Below are positions 34,324-43,524 of a stretch of DNA of 64,000 nucleotides, piece by piece. Every line of letters starts with the position of its first letter. Within the stretch, counting starts at the first letter, position 1. The stretch is taken from contig DAOUME010000011.1 of NCBI GenBank assembly GCA_034411995.1, positions 62,001 through 126,000 of the forward strand. The letters run 5' to 3'. The notes beneath the pieces were generated by a model. That model did not search any database and had not been told where the DNA came from. It saw nothing but the letters and a program-made list of their open reading frames with translations. The position numbers and the translations under genes are program-made. The DNA is from JAUVXJ01 sp034411995 (GTDB taxonomy: Bacteria > Chloroflexota > Anaerolineae > UBA7937 > B3-Chlor).

Positions 34324-35634
34324 TCATCGTCTCTGGCCGTTCTGCGCTGGTTCGCCGACCGGCTCGCCACTGAGATACGTCCAGGGCAGATCAAACCCCA
34401 GTATACCCGGCCTGCGCTTGGGGTACCACGTTCTACGAACGCTGCTGTTGTCCACGACTTCAAAGCGCACGAGGGACTCGTGCCGATCGAAGACGCTTTG
34501 GAACGGTACTCCGAGGCTCACCGTGAGCGAGTATCTGCCCTCCGCCAGGATGAAGGGAAGCAACTCGAATTCGGCGGTGTAGCTTCCGACCCTGCGTTTT
34601 CCGAGGCGCTGGGGCGTACAGTCGGCATCGCCAGACCCCAGGACAGGCGTGCCGTCGGCAGTCTCCACGAAGCAGATGACGTGGGATGAATCTACCGCCT
34701 GGTTCACGTCATACTCCACACGAACCCGGAACGGTTGGCCCATCTCAACCTGGCCCGCCTGGTGGCCCTCATGGTCAAGGATGGTGACAGAACGCAGGCG
34801 CAAAGGCCTCGAAGCGTCTGGCTCCAGCCGCGCGTAGCCCGCTGACACAGCCTCCGTGCCTAATTGCTCCTCCAGATAGAGTTGGACGATCTCTTCGCTG
34901 GGACCACGGTCGACGATGAACCCATCCTTCAGTCTTATCGCCCAATCACATAGCTCCGATACGGCCTTCTCATTGTGGCTGACGAACAATACTGTCCGCC
35001 CACTTCGGATCAACTCCTGCATCTTGGACATGGATTTCCTGCGGAAGGAAGCGTCTCCCACCGACAGGACCTCATCTATGAGCAGGATCTCTGGTTCGAG
35101 ATGGGCGATCACGGAGAACGCGAGGCGGACGTGCATGCCGCTGGAATACCGCTTCACCGGCATATCCAGGAACTTCTCTACGCCCGAGAAGGCGACGATC
35201 TCATCGAACTTGCGTAGGACCTCCGCGCGTTTCATGCCCAGAATCACCCCGTTCAAGAAGACGTTCTCTCGTCCGGTCAATTCCGGGTTGAACCCGGTAC
35301 CGATCTCCAGCATGGAGCCGATGCGCCCGCGTATGGTGATCCGCCCCTCGGTGGGCGCGGTGAGGCCAGAGAGCAGCTTCAGCAGCGTGCTCTTGCCTGC
35401 CCCGTTGGGGCCGATGATGCCCACCGCATCTCCATGGCCGACCTCGAAGGAGACGTCCTTCAGCGCCCAGATCGTGTCCTCCGAGGGAGTGTTCTGCCCG
35501 CCGTCGGCACGCCCCTGAGAGGGTGCGAGAAGGGCCCTCCTGAAACGCTGAGCGATCCCAGAGCCCTGCCCTTCGGCCCTGCCGATGTGGTATAGCTTCC
35601 CCAGACGCTCGACCCGGATGGCGATGTCGTCCAT
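34324..35634 (-). CDS. Polysaccharide ABC exporter ATPase (Wzt type)
   Basis: A 436-residue ABC protein. Walker A is GPNGAGKST (residues 75-83), the signature is YSSGM (163-167) and Walker B is ILLIDE (183-188). A C-terminal domain of about 170 residues after residue 265 resembles the Wzt carbohydrate-binding domain that recognises the modified chain end. With the permease it exports undecaprenyl-linked polysaccharide across the membrane. It follows the permease gene by 4 nt. Confidence 0.93.
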   Translation of the reverse strand: MDDIAIRVERLGKLYHIGRAEGQGSGIAQRFRRALLAPSQGRADGGQNTPSEDTIWALKDVSFEVGHGDAVGIIGPNGAGKSTLLKLLSGLTAPTEGRITIRGRIGSMLEIGTGFNPELTGRENVFLNGVILGMKRAEVLRKFDEIVAFSGVEKFLDMPVKRYSSGMHVRLAFSVIAHLEPEILLIDEVLSVGDASFRRKSMSKMQELIRSGRTVLFVSHNEKAVSELCDWAIRLKDGFIVDRGPSEEIVQLYLEEQLGTEAVSAGYARLEPDASRPLRLRSVTILDHEGHQAGQVEMGQPFRVRVEYDVNQAVDSSHVICFVETADGTPVLGSGDADCTPQRLGKRRVGSYTAEFELLPFILAEGRYSLTVSLGVPFQSVFDRHESLVRFEVVDNSSVRRTWYPKRRPGILGFDLPWTYLSGEPVGEPAQNGQRR

Positions 35635-35638
35635 GCTC

Positions 35639-36532
35639 CTATACCACGTCGGCGAAGGTGTGTTCCATGCGCCGGAAGAAGTAGACGCCGCTGAGCAGCA
35701 GGATCACGGAGGCCAGGGCCGAGACCCAGACGATGCGCCCCGGGGTCGTGGTAGTGGAAAGCAGCGCGTGACGGAACCCTTCCACGACGCCCACCATGGG
35801 ATTCAGTCCATAGAGCGCGTGCCAGCGTCCAGGTACCAGGCTACTGGGATAGATCACCGGGGTCAGGAAGAACCAGGTCTGGACCATGAAAGGCACGACG
35901 AATCTGAAGTCGCGATACCGGACGTTGAGGGCCGACAGCCAGAGGCCTGCCCCCAGACCGGTCACCATAGCCAGGAGTAGATATGCGGGCAGCAGCAGAA
36001 TGGCGGGCGTGGGTACCATTCGGTAGAACAACATGAGGACCAGCAACACGACGAAGGAGAAGCCAAAGTCTACCAAGCTGCTCAATACGCTGGCCAGCGG
36101 AAGGACCAGGCGCGGGAAGTAGACCTTGGAGATGAGGCTGGCGCTGCCGATCAGGCTGTCGGAGGAGCGTCGCACACAGGCGGCGAAGTAGTTCCACGGC
36201 ACCAGGGCTGCGTAGAAGAACACGGGGTAGGGCAGGCCCTCAGAGGACATCCGCCCGAGCACGCCAAAGAAGATGCTGAACACGACCATGGTGAGGAGCG
36301 GCTGCAAGACAGCCCAGGCCACTCCCAGCACTGTTTGCTTGTACCGGACCTTGATGTCACGCCACACCAGGAAATACAACAGATCTCGGAACTCCCAGAG
36401 TTCCCGCAGATGCAGGCCTGGCCAGCCGGTGGGAGGGGTGAAGACCATCTCCGGCAGAGCTCCACGAGAAGGCGTCCTGCCAGACTGTGGTTTCTCCTGG
36501 GGAGCTGTCTGTTGCTCTCGGGCGGCAGTCAC
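35639..36532 (-). CDS. Polysaccharide ABC exporter permease (Wzm type)
   Basis: A protein of about 297 residues with six hydrophobic helices, starting LRELWEFRDLLYFLVWRDIKVRYKQ-type sequence, the conserved amphipathic entry of Wzm/TagG permeases. It also has LVPWNYFAACVRRS and the final VVEGFRHALL. GTG 36532 is preferred because AGGAG lies 5 nt upstream; longer in-frame starts read into the leader. It is the first gene of the 20-kb operon. Confidence 0.9.
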   Translation of the reverse strand: MTAAREQQTAPQEKPQSGRTPSRGALPEMVFTPPTGWPGLHLRELWEFRDLLYFLVWRDIKVRYKQTVLGVAWAVLQPLLTMVVFSIFFGVLGRMSSEGLPYPVFFYAALVPWNYFAACVRRSSDSLIGSASLISKVYFPRLVLPLASVLSSLVDFGFSFVVLLVLMLFYRMVPTPAILLLPAYLLLAMVTGLGAGLWLSALNVRYRDFRFVVPFMVQTWFFLTPVIYPSSLVPGRWHALYGLNPMVGVVEGFRHALLSTTTTPGRIVWVSALASVILLLSGVYFFRRMEHTFADVV

Positions 36533-36883
36533 GTGATCTCCTGAGTGTGTTCCACCAGTTCGGATCCCCTCTTTACTTACCTGCTTCCGGGGTTGCCAGC
36601 GAACCTGCCCGATGAGGCCGTGGCTGGCTGACCCCGGGCGCAACAAGGGCCGGGTGAAAATCGTGTGTGTCCCCGGCCCTTCGGCACCGTTGGAACCTCG
36701 CCGGGGCAGTGTGCCCGCACGGCCACGTGGCCGACGGCCCCGGAAAACCCACCATTCAGGGGGCCCGGCCCGGTGGGCCTACGAGATGGCGTCGGCGGCC
36801 GACAAACGAGATCAGCGTGCGCGATGCGCGTCCCGTCGCACCTCAAGCCGGTGCCCGTGGGTTCGTTGAAATGAACCCCTTTA
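36533..36883 (-). promoter_or_regulatory. Long structured 5' leader of the polysaccharide operon
   Basis: About 350 nt separate the predicted transcription start from the first gene and contain no convincing gene. Stems are visible: GGGTTC/GAACCC at 36859-36878, just after the start site, and an 8-bp GGGCCGGG/CCCGGCCC stem with 17-nt loop (36647-36679). A CGGCCACGTGGCCG palindrome is also present. No known riboswitch is recognised. The remaining gap to 37022 holds the promoter. Confidence 0.5.
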
Positions 36884-36889
36884 TGCCTG

Positions 36890-36918
36890 ATTATACTGCG
36901 GTGGAGTATTGTAGTCAA
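36890..36918 (-). promoter_or_regulatory. Sigma-70 promoter of the polysaccharide operon
   Basis: TTGACT (36918-36913), 17-nt spacer, perfect TATAAT (36895-36890) on the minus strand. It is the only strong promoter I see upstream of the 20-kb run. Confidence 0.85.
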
Positions 36919-37022
36919 TAGTACCAACTTCCCAGGATGTTCTGCAAGCCATTGGTCTCTCAGCGGGCGAAGCGGAGCCGGCGGCAGGCCAGAGTTCTTG
37001 TTCGATAACGCTGCTGTGTCTG

Positions 37023-37670
37023 CTAGTCGCTGGCGATCATGGCCTGAACCCTGGCCACGATCATGTCTACCGCGGTGAGGTTGAAGCCGCCCTCAGGGAT
37101 GATCACGTCAGCGTACCTCTTGCTGGGCTCTACGAACTCCAGGTGCATGGGACGAACGGTCTCGGTGTACTGGCGAATCACCGATTCCACAGTGCGTCCT
37201 CGCTCGGTGATGTCTCTCTGAAGGCGGCGGATGAATCGGACGTCGGCGTCGGTATCCACGAAGACCTTGATGTCCATCAGGTCTCTCAAGGGCTTCTCGG
37301 TGAAGATGAGAATGCCTTCCACCAGGATCACCTTCCGCGGCTCCACCCGCACGGTTTCTGCCTTTCGCGTGTGTGTGGTGAAATCGTAGACAGGGACTTC
37401 GACGGCCTGCCCTGCCTTGAGTGCTCTGAGTTGCTGGGCTAGCAGTTCGCTCTCCAGGGCGTCGGGGTGGTCGAAGTTCGCCTTGGCCCGCTCCTCAGGG
37501 GGCAGGTGACTTCGATCCCTGTAGAAGGAGTCGTGCTGGAGATAGGCTATCTGGTCGCGGCCCACTCTGTCCAGAATAGCCTGGGAGACGGTGGTCTTGC
37601 CAGATCCTGTGCCACCTGCCACGCCGATGACGATACGCTTCGCGGAGTGCCCTCTACCTGCTGTGGTCAC
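37023..37670 (-). CDS. udk: Uridine kinase
   Basis: A 215-residue kinase that phosphorylates uridine and cytidine in pyrimidine salvage. The P-loop GGTGSGKT is at residues 19-26; YLQHDSFYRDRSHLP carries the catalytic Asp, and NFDHPDALESELL, YDFTTHTRK and ILVEGILIF are conserved Udk blocks. GTG 37670 is chosen, with GGGAGG upstream; its start lies 5 nt after the hydrolase stop, so the two genes are one transcript. Confidence 0.93.
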   Translation of the reverse strand: MTTAGRGHSAKRIVIGVAGGTGSGKTTVSQAILDRVGRDQIAYLQHDSFYRDRSHLPPEERAKANFDHPDALESELLAQQLRALKAGQAVEVPVYDFTTHTRKAETVRVEPRKVILVEGILIFTEKPLRDLMDIKVFVDTDADVRFIRRLQRDITERGRTVESVIRQYTETVRPMHLEFVEPSKRYADVIIPEGGFNLTAVDMIVARVQAMIASD

Positions 37671-37675
37671 CGCTC

Positions 37676-38464
37676 TCAACCTCCCGCATCGCCCCATACG
37701 AAGGCCCGGATCGCCTCCAGGTACCGGGCCTGCCCGACGAGCATCAGGTCGTTGTGTCCTGCTCCCGGGATGAGGAGCAGCCTCTTGTGTTCCGCTCCGG
37801 ACTGCCGGAATAGCTCCTCGCCGTTTTGCGCCGGGATGAGCACGTCATCCTCCCCGTGAATGACTAGTGTGGGAACGGTCACCCTGGCGATCTTGTCGGC
37901 TTGGCGGAACCCGTTTCGGGCCTCGATGGCCCCTCTGACCTCGATCCCCAGCCGTGCCAGTAGCGCGAAGGTATCCACGAAACCGCTCTCCAGGATGAGG
38001 CCGGCGAGGTCGTCCTGGGCCTCGGCGGCCACTTCGAGGGCTGCTGCGCTCCCCAGGGAGCGTCCCATAACGTAGAGCCGCGACGGTCTGAGCCCCTGGT
38101 GCTCGAAGATGTCCCTGGTGGATCGAAAGACAACCACGGCATCGGACAGGAGATTGCTGCACGTGGGCGTCCCTGTGCTCCTGCCATACCCTCTGTAGTC
38201 AGCGACCAGCAGCGTGATCCCCATCCGGGTATACAGTGGAGCCAGGGTGTCGTAGTCGGCCGCGATTTCCCCATTTCCGTGCCAGTAGACGAGGACCGGA
38301 GCTTCGGAATTCGCGACATACAGCCGTGCGCCGACGGAAACACCGGGTTCGACCTGGAAGGAGAGAGGGCGCCCTGCTGGCGCGACGACGCTGAGCGGGT
38401 ACTCTGGTCGTGGGTGGAAGATCGCGCGAAGGATCTCAGGATTGTCCAGGACTGGGTAGGACAT
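37676..38464 (-). CDS. Alpha/beta hydrolase
   Basis: A 262-residue alpha/beta hydrolase. The oxyanion region is VYWHGNGEIAAD, the nucleophile elbow is VMGRSLGSAAAL (G-x-S-x-G), the acid is in VIHGEDDVLIP and the His in PGAGHNDL. The layout is that of BAAT/acyl-peptidase-like or FrsA-like hydrolases with unknown substrate. No signal peptide. It precedes udk by 5 nt. Confidence 0.85.
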   Translation of the reverse strand: MSYPVLDNPEILRAIFHPRPEYPLSVVAPAGRPLSFQVEPGVSVGARLYVANSEAPVLVYWHGNGEIAADYDTLAPLYTRMGITLLVADYRGYGRSTGTPTCSNLLSDAVVVFRSTRDIFEHQGLRPSRLYVMGRSLGSAAALEVAAEAQDDLAGLILESGFVDTFALLARLGIEVRGAIEARNGFRQADKIARVTVPTLVIHGEDDVLIPAQNGEELFRQSGAEHKRLLLIPGAGHNDLMLVGQARYLEAIRAFVWGDAGG

Positions 38465-38577
38465 CTACTCCTCTCGCGCAGGCCTCGTCCGTAGCTTCGG
38501 AGCTAGCGGGTGACTGGCAGACGCCTCGCCGGCGTCCGTCCCGGATTGTAGGTAGAGCGGTGGGTGCGGCCATGGCC

Positions 38578-39849
38578 TCAGAGCGTGAGCAAGGACCGGA
38601 ACCGTTCCTCCTTACGCTGGTCGAAGGGCCCGATGACGGCCAGATTGAGCTTGTCCTGTCTGATGAGCCTCTGGGCAACGCGCTGGATGTCCGCGCTGGT
38701 CACGCCATCCACCTTCTGCAGCACCTCGTCAACGGAGAGCACTCTGTCTTCCAGGCTCTCTTGCCGGCCAATCCAGGAGGCCACAGAGAAGGAATCCTCC
38801 ATCTGAAGCTCCAGGCGGCCCTTGGTGAACTCCTTGGCGTTCTCCAATTCCTCGTCAGACACCGGCTCTTGCCTCATCTTGTCGAGTTCTTCCAGGATGG
38901 CCTGAAGGGCTTCCTCGGTCTGTTCTGCATCCACGCCTGCGTAAACCCCCACCAAACCGGTATCGAGTAGGGGGGAGATATAGGAGTACACGGAGTAAGC
39001 CAGGCCGCGCTTCTCGCGGACCTCCAGGAACAGACGGGAGCTCATTCCCTGTCCGAGTATGGTGTTGAGCAGAGAGAGGTTGTATTTGTCGTCATCGAAG
39101 CGACACACCCCCGGAAGAGCGAGAGCCAGGTGAGCTTGTTGGGTGTTTCCACGCTCCAGTTTGACCCTGGCCTCTTCCTGTTCGAGGTTCATGGGCACGT
39201 AGGCGTGGTCGGGCTTCCGTTGCCAGGCACCGAGCTGGGCTGTGGCTTCCTCGACCGCTCGGTCGTGCTCGATATTGCCGGCAATGGCCAGGACGGTGTT
39301 GGCGGGCTGATAGTGTCGACCGATGTACGTCTGGATCATCTCTCTGGAAATGCCACTGACGCTCTCCTTGGTGCCGGCCTGGTCTCGACCAAGTGGATGA
39401 TCGGGCCAGATCAAGTCTGTGGCCAGGAGGTGAACCCAATCGGAGGGGCGATCAAGGGTCATGTTGATTTCTTCGATGATCACCCCACGTTCCTTCTCCA
39501 GTTCCTCTTCCTCGAGCTTGGAGTTGAGGAGCATGTCCGCGAGAACATCCAGGGCGATAGAAAAGTGGTCCTGCCCCACCTTGGTCCAGTAGGTGGTCTG
39601 TTCTCGGCCCGTGCTGGCGTTGAACATGCCCCCCACGCCCTCGATGGCGATGGCGATGTCCCGGGCTTGGGGCCTCTTTGTCGTTCCCTTGAACAGCATG
39701 TGCTCGATGAAGTGGGTCACTCCATTCTCCACCTTGGTCTCATATCGCGATCCTACGCCGATGAAGAAGCCGACGCTCACCGAGCGGGTGTGGGGCATTG
39801 TCGAGGTCAGGACGCGGAGGCCCTGGTCCAGTACACTCTTCTGATACAC
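38578..39849 (-). CDS. M16-family zinc peptidase
   Basis: A 423-residue M16 (pitrilysin/processing-peptidase-like) protein with the inverted zinc motif HFIEH (H46-x2-E49-H50), and the third zinc ligand in GVIIEEINMTLD. The C-terminal domain contains RLFLEVREKRGLAYSVYSY, the conserved R/Y substrate-binding block. The length is typical for bacterial single-domain-pair M16B enzymes. A divergent promoter pair lies upstream. Confidence 0.92.
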   Translation of the reverse strand: MYQKSVLDQGLRVLTSTMPHTRSVSVGFFIGVGSRYETKVENGVTHFIEHMLFKGTTKRPQARDIAIAIEGVGGMFNASTGREQTTYWTKVGQDHFSIALDVLADMLLNSKLEEEELEKERGVIIEEINMTLDRPSDWVHLLATDLIWPDHPLGRDQAGTKESVSGISREMIQTYIGRHYQPANTVLAIAGNIEHDRAVEEATAQLGAWQRKPDHAYVPMNLEQEEARVKLERGNTQQAHLALALPGVCRFDDDKYNLSLLNTILGQGMSSRLFLEVREKRGLAYSVYSYISPLLDTGLVGVYAGVDAEQTEEALQAILEELDKMRQEPVSDEELENAKEFTKGRLELQMEDSFSVASWIGRQESLEDRVLSVDEVLQKVDGVTSADIQRVAQRLIRQDKLNLAVIGPFDQRKEERFRSLLTL

Positions 39850-39960
39850 AGTCTTCTCCTTGTATGTCCGGGGCGGCGCTGCTCCCGGAGGCCGATGACG
39901 TCTCCTATTCTGGGAGCGAACAGAGCGCCCGGCGTGGCACTGTCACGGCGTGCGCAGCGC

Positions 39961-39969
39961 ATTATATCA
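39961..39969 (-). promoter_or_regulatory. Extended -10 promoter of the M16 peptidase gene
   Basis: TGA-TATAAT on the minus strand (TATAAT at 39966-39961, TG just upstream) forms an extended -10. No good -35 is present, which such promoters tolerate. It faces away from the plus-strand promoter at 39983. Confidence 0.6.
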
Positions 39970-39982
39970 CAACTTGCCGTGG

Positions 39983-40011
39983 TTGACATCCTGGCATGGC
40001 GCGCCTATATT
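39983..40011 (+). promoter_or_regulatory. Promoter of the reductive-dehalogenase-like gene
   Basis: TTGACA, 17-nt spacer, TATATT. The predicted start site falls only about 12 nt before ATG 40030, at the GGGAGG ribosome-binding site. Its -35 region overlaps the expected -35 position of the divergent M16 promoter. Confidence 0.75.
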
Positions 40012-40029
40012 CTTCGCCGGGAGGTAGGG

Positions 40030-41220
40030 ATGCCACACGAGGTAGAGCGACCTACGTACGAGGTCATTGGCGCCCTGGAGCGGGTCGACGAGAGGGACAC
40101 GGTTTTTGCGCGTGAGGCTCTCTTGGCGGGCAGCGCCGAGGAGAGGGAGTACCATGCACTTCACCCTGAGCTGGTGGAGATCGATCGCCGACTGTCACGG
40201 TTTATCCAGAATAAGATCGATGCTCCCCCTGAAGTGCCTGCGGACCCGCTGGGCGAGGCCTTCTACGATGCCACCTTTGGGTCAGTGGCAGCCCTCGCGC
40301 AGCCTGATGCGGTCGATGGAGAGGTCGCTGCCTACAAGGTCGAGGTTGATCCGAGGTTGACGTCTCTGAAGGTCAAGGCTGTGGCCGAAAGGCTGGGAGC
40401 AGCGTTGGTGCGCGTAACACGTCTCAACCCGGCGTGGGTGTACACTCATCGAGGTGTGCGGCCATTCTTCGACGACTATCGAGCGAACCCTCCGCTCTTC
40501 ACAGGCGTGCCAGAAGGGTACCAGGGTCTCAGATACGGCGACCCCATGGAGATCGACCACAAGTACGCTATCAGCATGGGTTTTCCTCAAGATCTCGACC
40601 TGCTGAAGACGGGTCCGTCGCTCTTGAACGACTTCGAGACCGGTCGTGTTTACGCGCTCAGTGCGCTGGTGGCAGTGGAACTGGCCCGGTATATCCGGAG
40701 TCTGGGCTACGGGGCTCGCGCCCATCATCTGAGGAACTACGGGGTGATGATGGTTCCGGTGGCCGTAGATGCAGGTTTGGGGGAGTTGGCCCGTTGCGGC
40801 TATCTGGTAACCAAGGAGTGGGGCGCCAATCTCCGATTGGTCTGCGTAACGACCGATCTGCCGCTGGCCGTGGACAAGCCAGTCGACCTTGGTGTACAGG
40901 AGTACTGTGAGCAGTGCCTCAAGTGCGCGAACAACTGTCCCGCGCACGCCATTTCCTCCGGAGAAAAGACAGAGGTGAGGGGCGTCAGGAAGTGGCTGAT
41001 AGACGCGGAGCGGTGTCTGCTCTACTGGGGAAGTCAGGGTGCAGCCTGCGGTATCTGCCAGGTCGTGTGTCCGTGGAGCAAACCGAGTACCCCGTTCCAT
41101 CGATTGGTGGCAGAGATCGCGACCCGCGTCCCCTGGGCCAGAGGCTTTCTCACCACAGCCGATGACTGGGTCTATGGGGCGAAGTACGAGCCGAAGCCCT
41201 ATCCTGGGTGGGCGAGATAG
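40030..41220 (+). CDS. Reductive-dehalogenase-like 4Fe-4S protein
   Basis: A 396-residue protein with two ferredoxin motifs near the C-terminus, CEQCLKCANNCP (starting C293) and C-x10-C-x2-C-x3-CP (starting C329), typical of RdhA/QueG-like corrinoid reductases. The region before (YALSALVAVELARYIRSLGYGARAHHLRNYG and VAVDAGLGELARCGYLVT) matches the reductive-dehalogenase catalytic domain. There is no Tat signal peptide and no adjacent RdhB anchor, so a cytoplasmic, non-respiratory role is more likely. A frame open upstream to 39130 lies across the M16 gene and is rejected. ATG 40030 follows GGGAGG. Confidence 0.78.
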   Translation: MPHEVERPTYEVIGALERVDERDTVFAREALLAGSAEEREYHALHPELVEIDRRLSRFIQNKIDAPPEVPADPLGEAFYDATFGSVAALAQPDAVDGEVAAYKVEVDPRLTSLKVKAVAERLGAALVRVTRLNPAWVYTHRGVRPFFDDYRANPPLFTGVPEGYQGLRYGDPMEIDHKYAISMGFPQDLDLLKTGPSLLNDFETGRVYALSALVAVELARYIRSLGYGARAHHLRNYGVMMVPVAVDAGLGELARCGYLVTKEWGANLRLVCVTTDLPLAVDKPVDLGVQEYCEQCLKCANNCPAHAISSGEKTEVRGVRKWLIDAERCLLYWGSQGAACGICQVVCPWSKPSTPFHRLVAEIATRVPWARGFLTTADDWVYGAKYEPKPYPGWAR

Positions 41221-41450
41221 GCGCGTTGCGCTCTAGCTGCGCGTGGCAGCCTGTGAGGGGTGAGGTTGAGGCGTGAATGGTGGGGAAACCTGTATGGTGG
41301 AGGGCCTGGAGCTTTGGAGTGGCTGGTAGTACAATCAAGATACGGACTGCAACTGCTGCGTGGTAGCCTCTTACCGGATGATCGGCAGCCGAAGTCCAGA
41401 TAGGAAGTCGTTCCCTTGAGCGCCCTACAGGGGCGGGAGGAGTGGGTTCG

Positions 41451-42098
41451 ATGGGCGACGAAATGGAGGTAATCTCCAACTACGAAGACCTCAGTACGGA
41501 GCTCGGCTTCCAGTTCGAGTTCAAGTGCGCTCGTTGCGGCGCAGGATTCCGAACGCCGTTCAAGGCGTCTGCCGTCGGAGCTGCGTCACAGGCGCTGGAT
41601 GCGGCGAGCAGCGTGCTCGGTGGCCTGTTCGGCGCTGCGGCGGATGTCGGGGAAAGAGTGCGCTCCACGGCCTGGGAGACAGCCCACGACAAGGCTTTCC
41701 AGGAGGCGGTGCAGCAGGTTAAGCCCAAGCTTGTTCAGTGTCCTCGCTGTTCAGAATGGGTCTGTCGCGAGAGCTGCTGGAACACCAAGCGTGGGCTGTG
41801 CAAGGAGTGTGCGCCCGACCTGGGAGTAGAGATGTCGGCCGCGCAGGCCAGTCGGTCCGTCGAGGAGGTGTGGGCTCACGCCGCCATGGCGGAAGAGGAC
41901 AAGAAACTCGGCAAGGAGTACTGGCGAGAGACGATTCGCGCCAGTTGCCCCGAGTGCGGGGCGCCCCTCGCCAGCAACGCCAAGTTCTGCCCTGAATGCG
42001 GGGCGAAGCTCAAGGATGCCAAGTTCTGTGCGGGCTGCGGGGCGAAGATGAGCGCTGGCGCCAAGTTCTGCCCGGAGTGCGGCCAGAAGGTGAGCTGA
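41451..42098 (+). CDS. Zinc-ribbon protein
   Basis: A 215-residue protein. The N-terminus has CARCGAGF, the middle an Ala-rich segment (ASQALDAASSVLGGLFGAA), then QCPRCSEWVCRESCWN and CKECAPD. The C-terminus has three zinc-ribbon repeats: CPECGAPL, FCPECGAKL, FCAGCGAKM and a final FCPECGQK. It is likely soluble and binds several zinc ions. Function unknown. ATG 41451 has GGGAGG upstream. Confidence 0.75.
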   Translation: MGDEMEVISNYEDLSTELGFQFEFKCARCGAGFRTPFKASAVGAASQALDAASSVLGGLFGAAADVGERVRSTAWETAHDKAFQEAVQQVKPKLVQCPRCSEWVCRESCWNTKRGLCKECAPDLGVEMSAAQASRSVEEVWAHAAMAEEDKKLGKEYWRETIRASCPECGAPLASNAKFCPECGAKLKDAKFCAGCGAKMSAGAKFCPECGQKVS

Positions 42099-42196
42099 GA
42101 GCGAGGGACGGTGACCTTCGGTCTTCGTGAGTCGGTGGCTGGCGGGAACGCTCTGCACCAGTGAGCTTCTGCCGTCAGTCTGCTGAGAGGCAGAGG

Positions 42197-43336
42197 TTAC
42201 TCAGCGGACCCCTTCCGGTCGGGCGTGGGTTCCCCCGGCTCGTCTTCGTCGGGACACGGGATGCCGAGTCCTTCGACGACCAGTTGATGGTATAGGCCGT
42301 AGGCCTCGCTCTCGTCCCGAGCACCCTCCACGATCAGAATCCCACTGGAGAGCAGGCTGGCCTGCCCGCTGGCCCCCCACTGGAATGTGAGCCCCAGGCT
42401 GGCGGTCACGGTGATGCGCAAGCCGCTCTCGATCAACAGTTCGCGTGCCTGCCCCATATCCAGATCCAGGTTTCGCCTCGGCAAAATGGCGAAGGTCCTT
42501 CTTCCGTCCCGCGAACAGAGCTCAGTGGTCAGACCGTGCTCGGGGGCCGGCAGGTCGGGCGGTGTTCCGGAGCCGCAGGCAGGACATGAGGGGATCATGG
42601 ATACTGCTAGCTGCTCGAATTCCATGGCCTCCAGGTCGCAGTGCAGGAGCTTGCTGACCAACCTGGGGGTCTGGCCCAGGAGGATCCGGGTCGTCTCCGC
42701 GACCTCGATGCTGGCGATGAGGCCGATGATGGAGGGGTGCACGCCGAGGACGGCGCAGGATGGCAGGGCATCGTCATCAGTGAAGCCCTGGAAACACTCC
42801 AGACAAGCGGTTTCATGGGGCAGTATGGTGGCCGCGTTGCCGTACATGCTGACCGCGGCGCCGAATACGTAGGGCACCCCGAGGTTCAGACATGCCCTGT
42901 TGACAGCGTAGCGAGGAGAGATACGGTCCAGCCCGTCTACCACCACGTCCGCGCCTTCGATGATCTCTTCGGCGTTGTGGGCAGCGATGGCCAGGGGCAG
43001 CGGTTCGATCTCGACGTAGGGGTTCATCTCGCTGAGCCGCCGGGCAGCAACCTCGACTTTGGGGTAACCGACCGCGCTGACGTCGTAGAGATGCTGCCTT
43101 TGCAGGTTCGATCGTTCCACGACATCGTAATCCACCAGGCGCAGGTGACCTACCCCCATGGCAGCGAGCTGCATCGCGGCCACGGACCCCAGCCCTCCTA
43201 CGCCCACCACACACACTCTGGCGCTTCGAAGCCTTAACTGTCCATCGTAGCCGATGTTGCGAAGGACGATCTGGCGGGAGTAGTACTCCAACTCTTCATC
43301 CGAGAGCTGCCGAGCGTCGTGCTGATTCGTCTGCAT
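42197..43336 (-). CDS. ThiF/MoeB/HesA-family E1-like adenylyltransferase
   Basis: A 379-residue E1-like enzyme with nucleotide-binding GVGGLG (45-50) and DYDVVERSNLQRQHLY, and the zinc Cys pairs C178/C181 and C251/C254. C194 lies between them. These enzymes adenylate the C-terminal glycine of ubiquitin-like sulfur carriers (ThiS, MoaD). No carrier protein gene is adjacent. The last 120 residues form an extra domain I do not recognise. It lies 188 nt downstream of an IscR-like regulator gene on the same strand. Confidence 0.88.
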   Translation of the reverse strand: MQTNQHDARQLSDEELEYYSRQIVLRNIGYDGQLRLRSARVCVVGVGGLGSVAAMQLAAMGVGHLRLVDYDVVERSNLQRQHLYDVSAVGYPKVEVAARRLSEMNPYVEIEPLPLAIAAHNAEEIIEGADVVVDGLDRISPRYAVNRACLNLGVPYVFGAAVSMYGNAATILPHETACLECFQGFTDDDALPSCAVLGVHPSIIGLIASIEVAETTRILLGQTPRLVSKLLHCDLEAMEFEQLAVSMIPSCPACGSGTPPDLPAPEHGLTTELCSRDGRRTFAILPRRNLDLDMGQARELLIESGLRITVTASLGLTFQWGASGQASLLSSGILIVEGARDESEAYGLYHQLVVEGLGIPCPDEDEPGEPTPDRKGSAE

Positions 43337-43524
43337 CCCCTGTGAGCCTCCGCGGCATTATTCCCAGGCGGGCTGGCTGGACTCAGGGTTCTGGACCAGA
43401 ATAGGTAACGTTGGCCAGGAGTCGGTCCCCTGGTCTGCCGGTGCGAGGTTGGCGAGCCGCCAGATACTGCGCAGCAGTAGCGATGAGGTGGTGCCTCCCG
43501 ACCGGATAGTGGGGATGGGTATGG

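Noticed and set aside
39130..40029. A plus-strand open frame extending the reductive-dehalogenase-like gene 900 nt upstream.
   Set aside because: It lies entirely antisense to the M16 peptidase gene, has no similarity to it or to RdhA, and ATG 40030 has a good ribosome-binding site and promoter.
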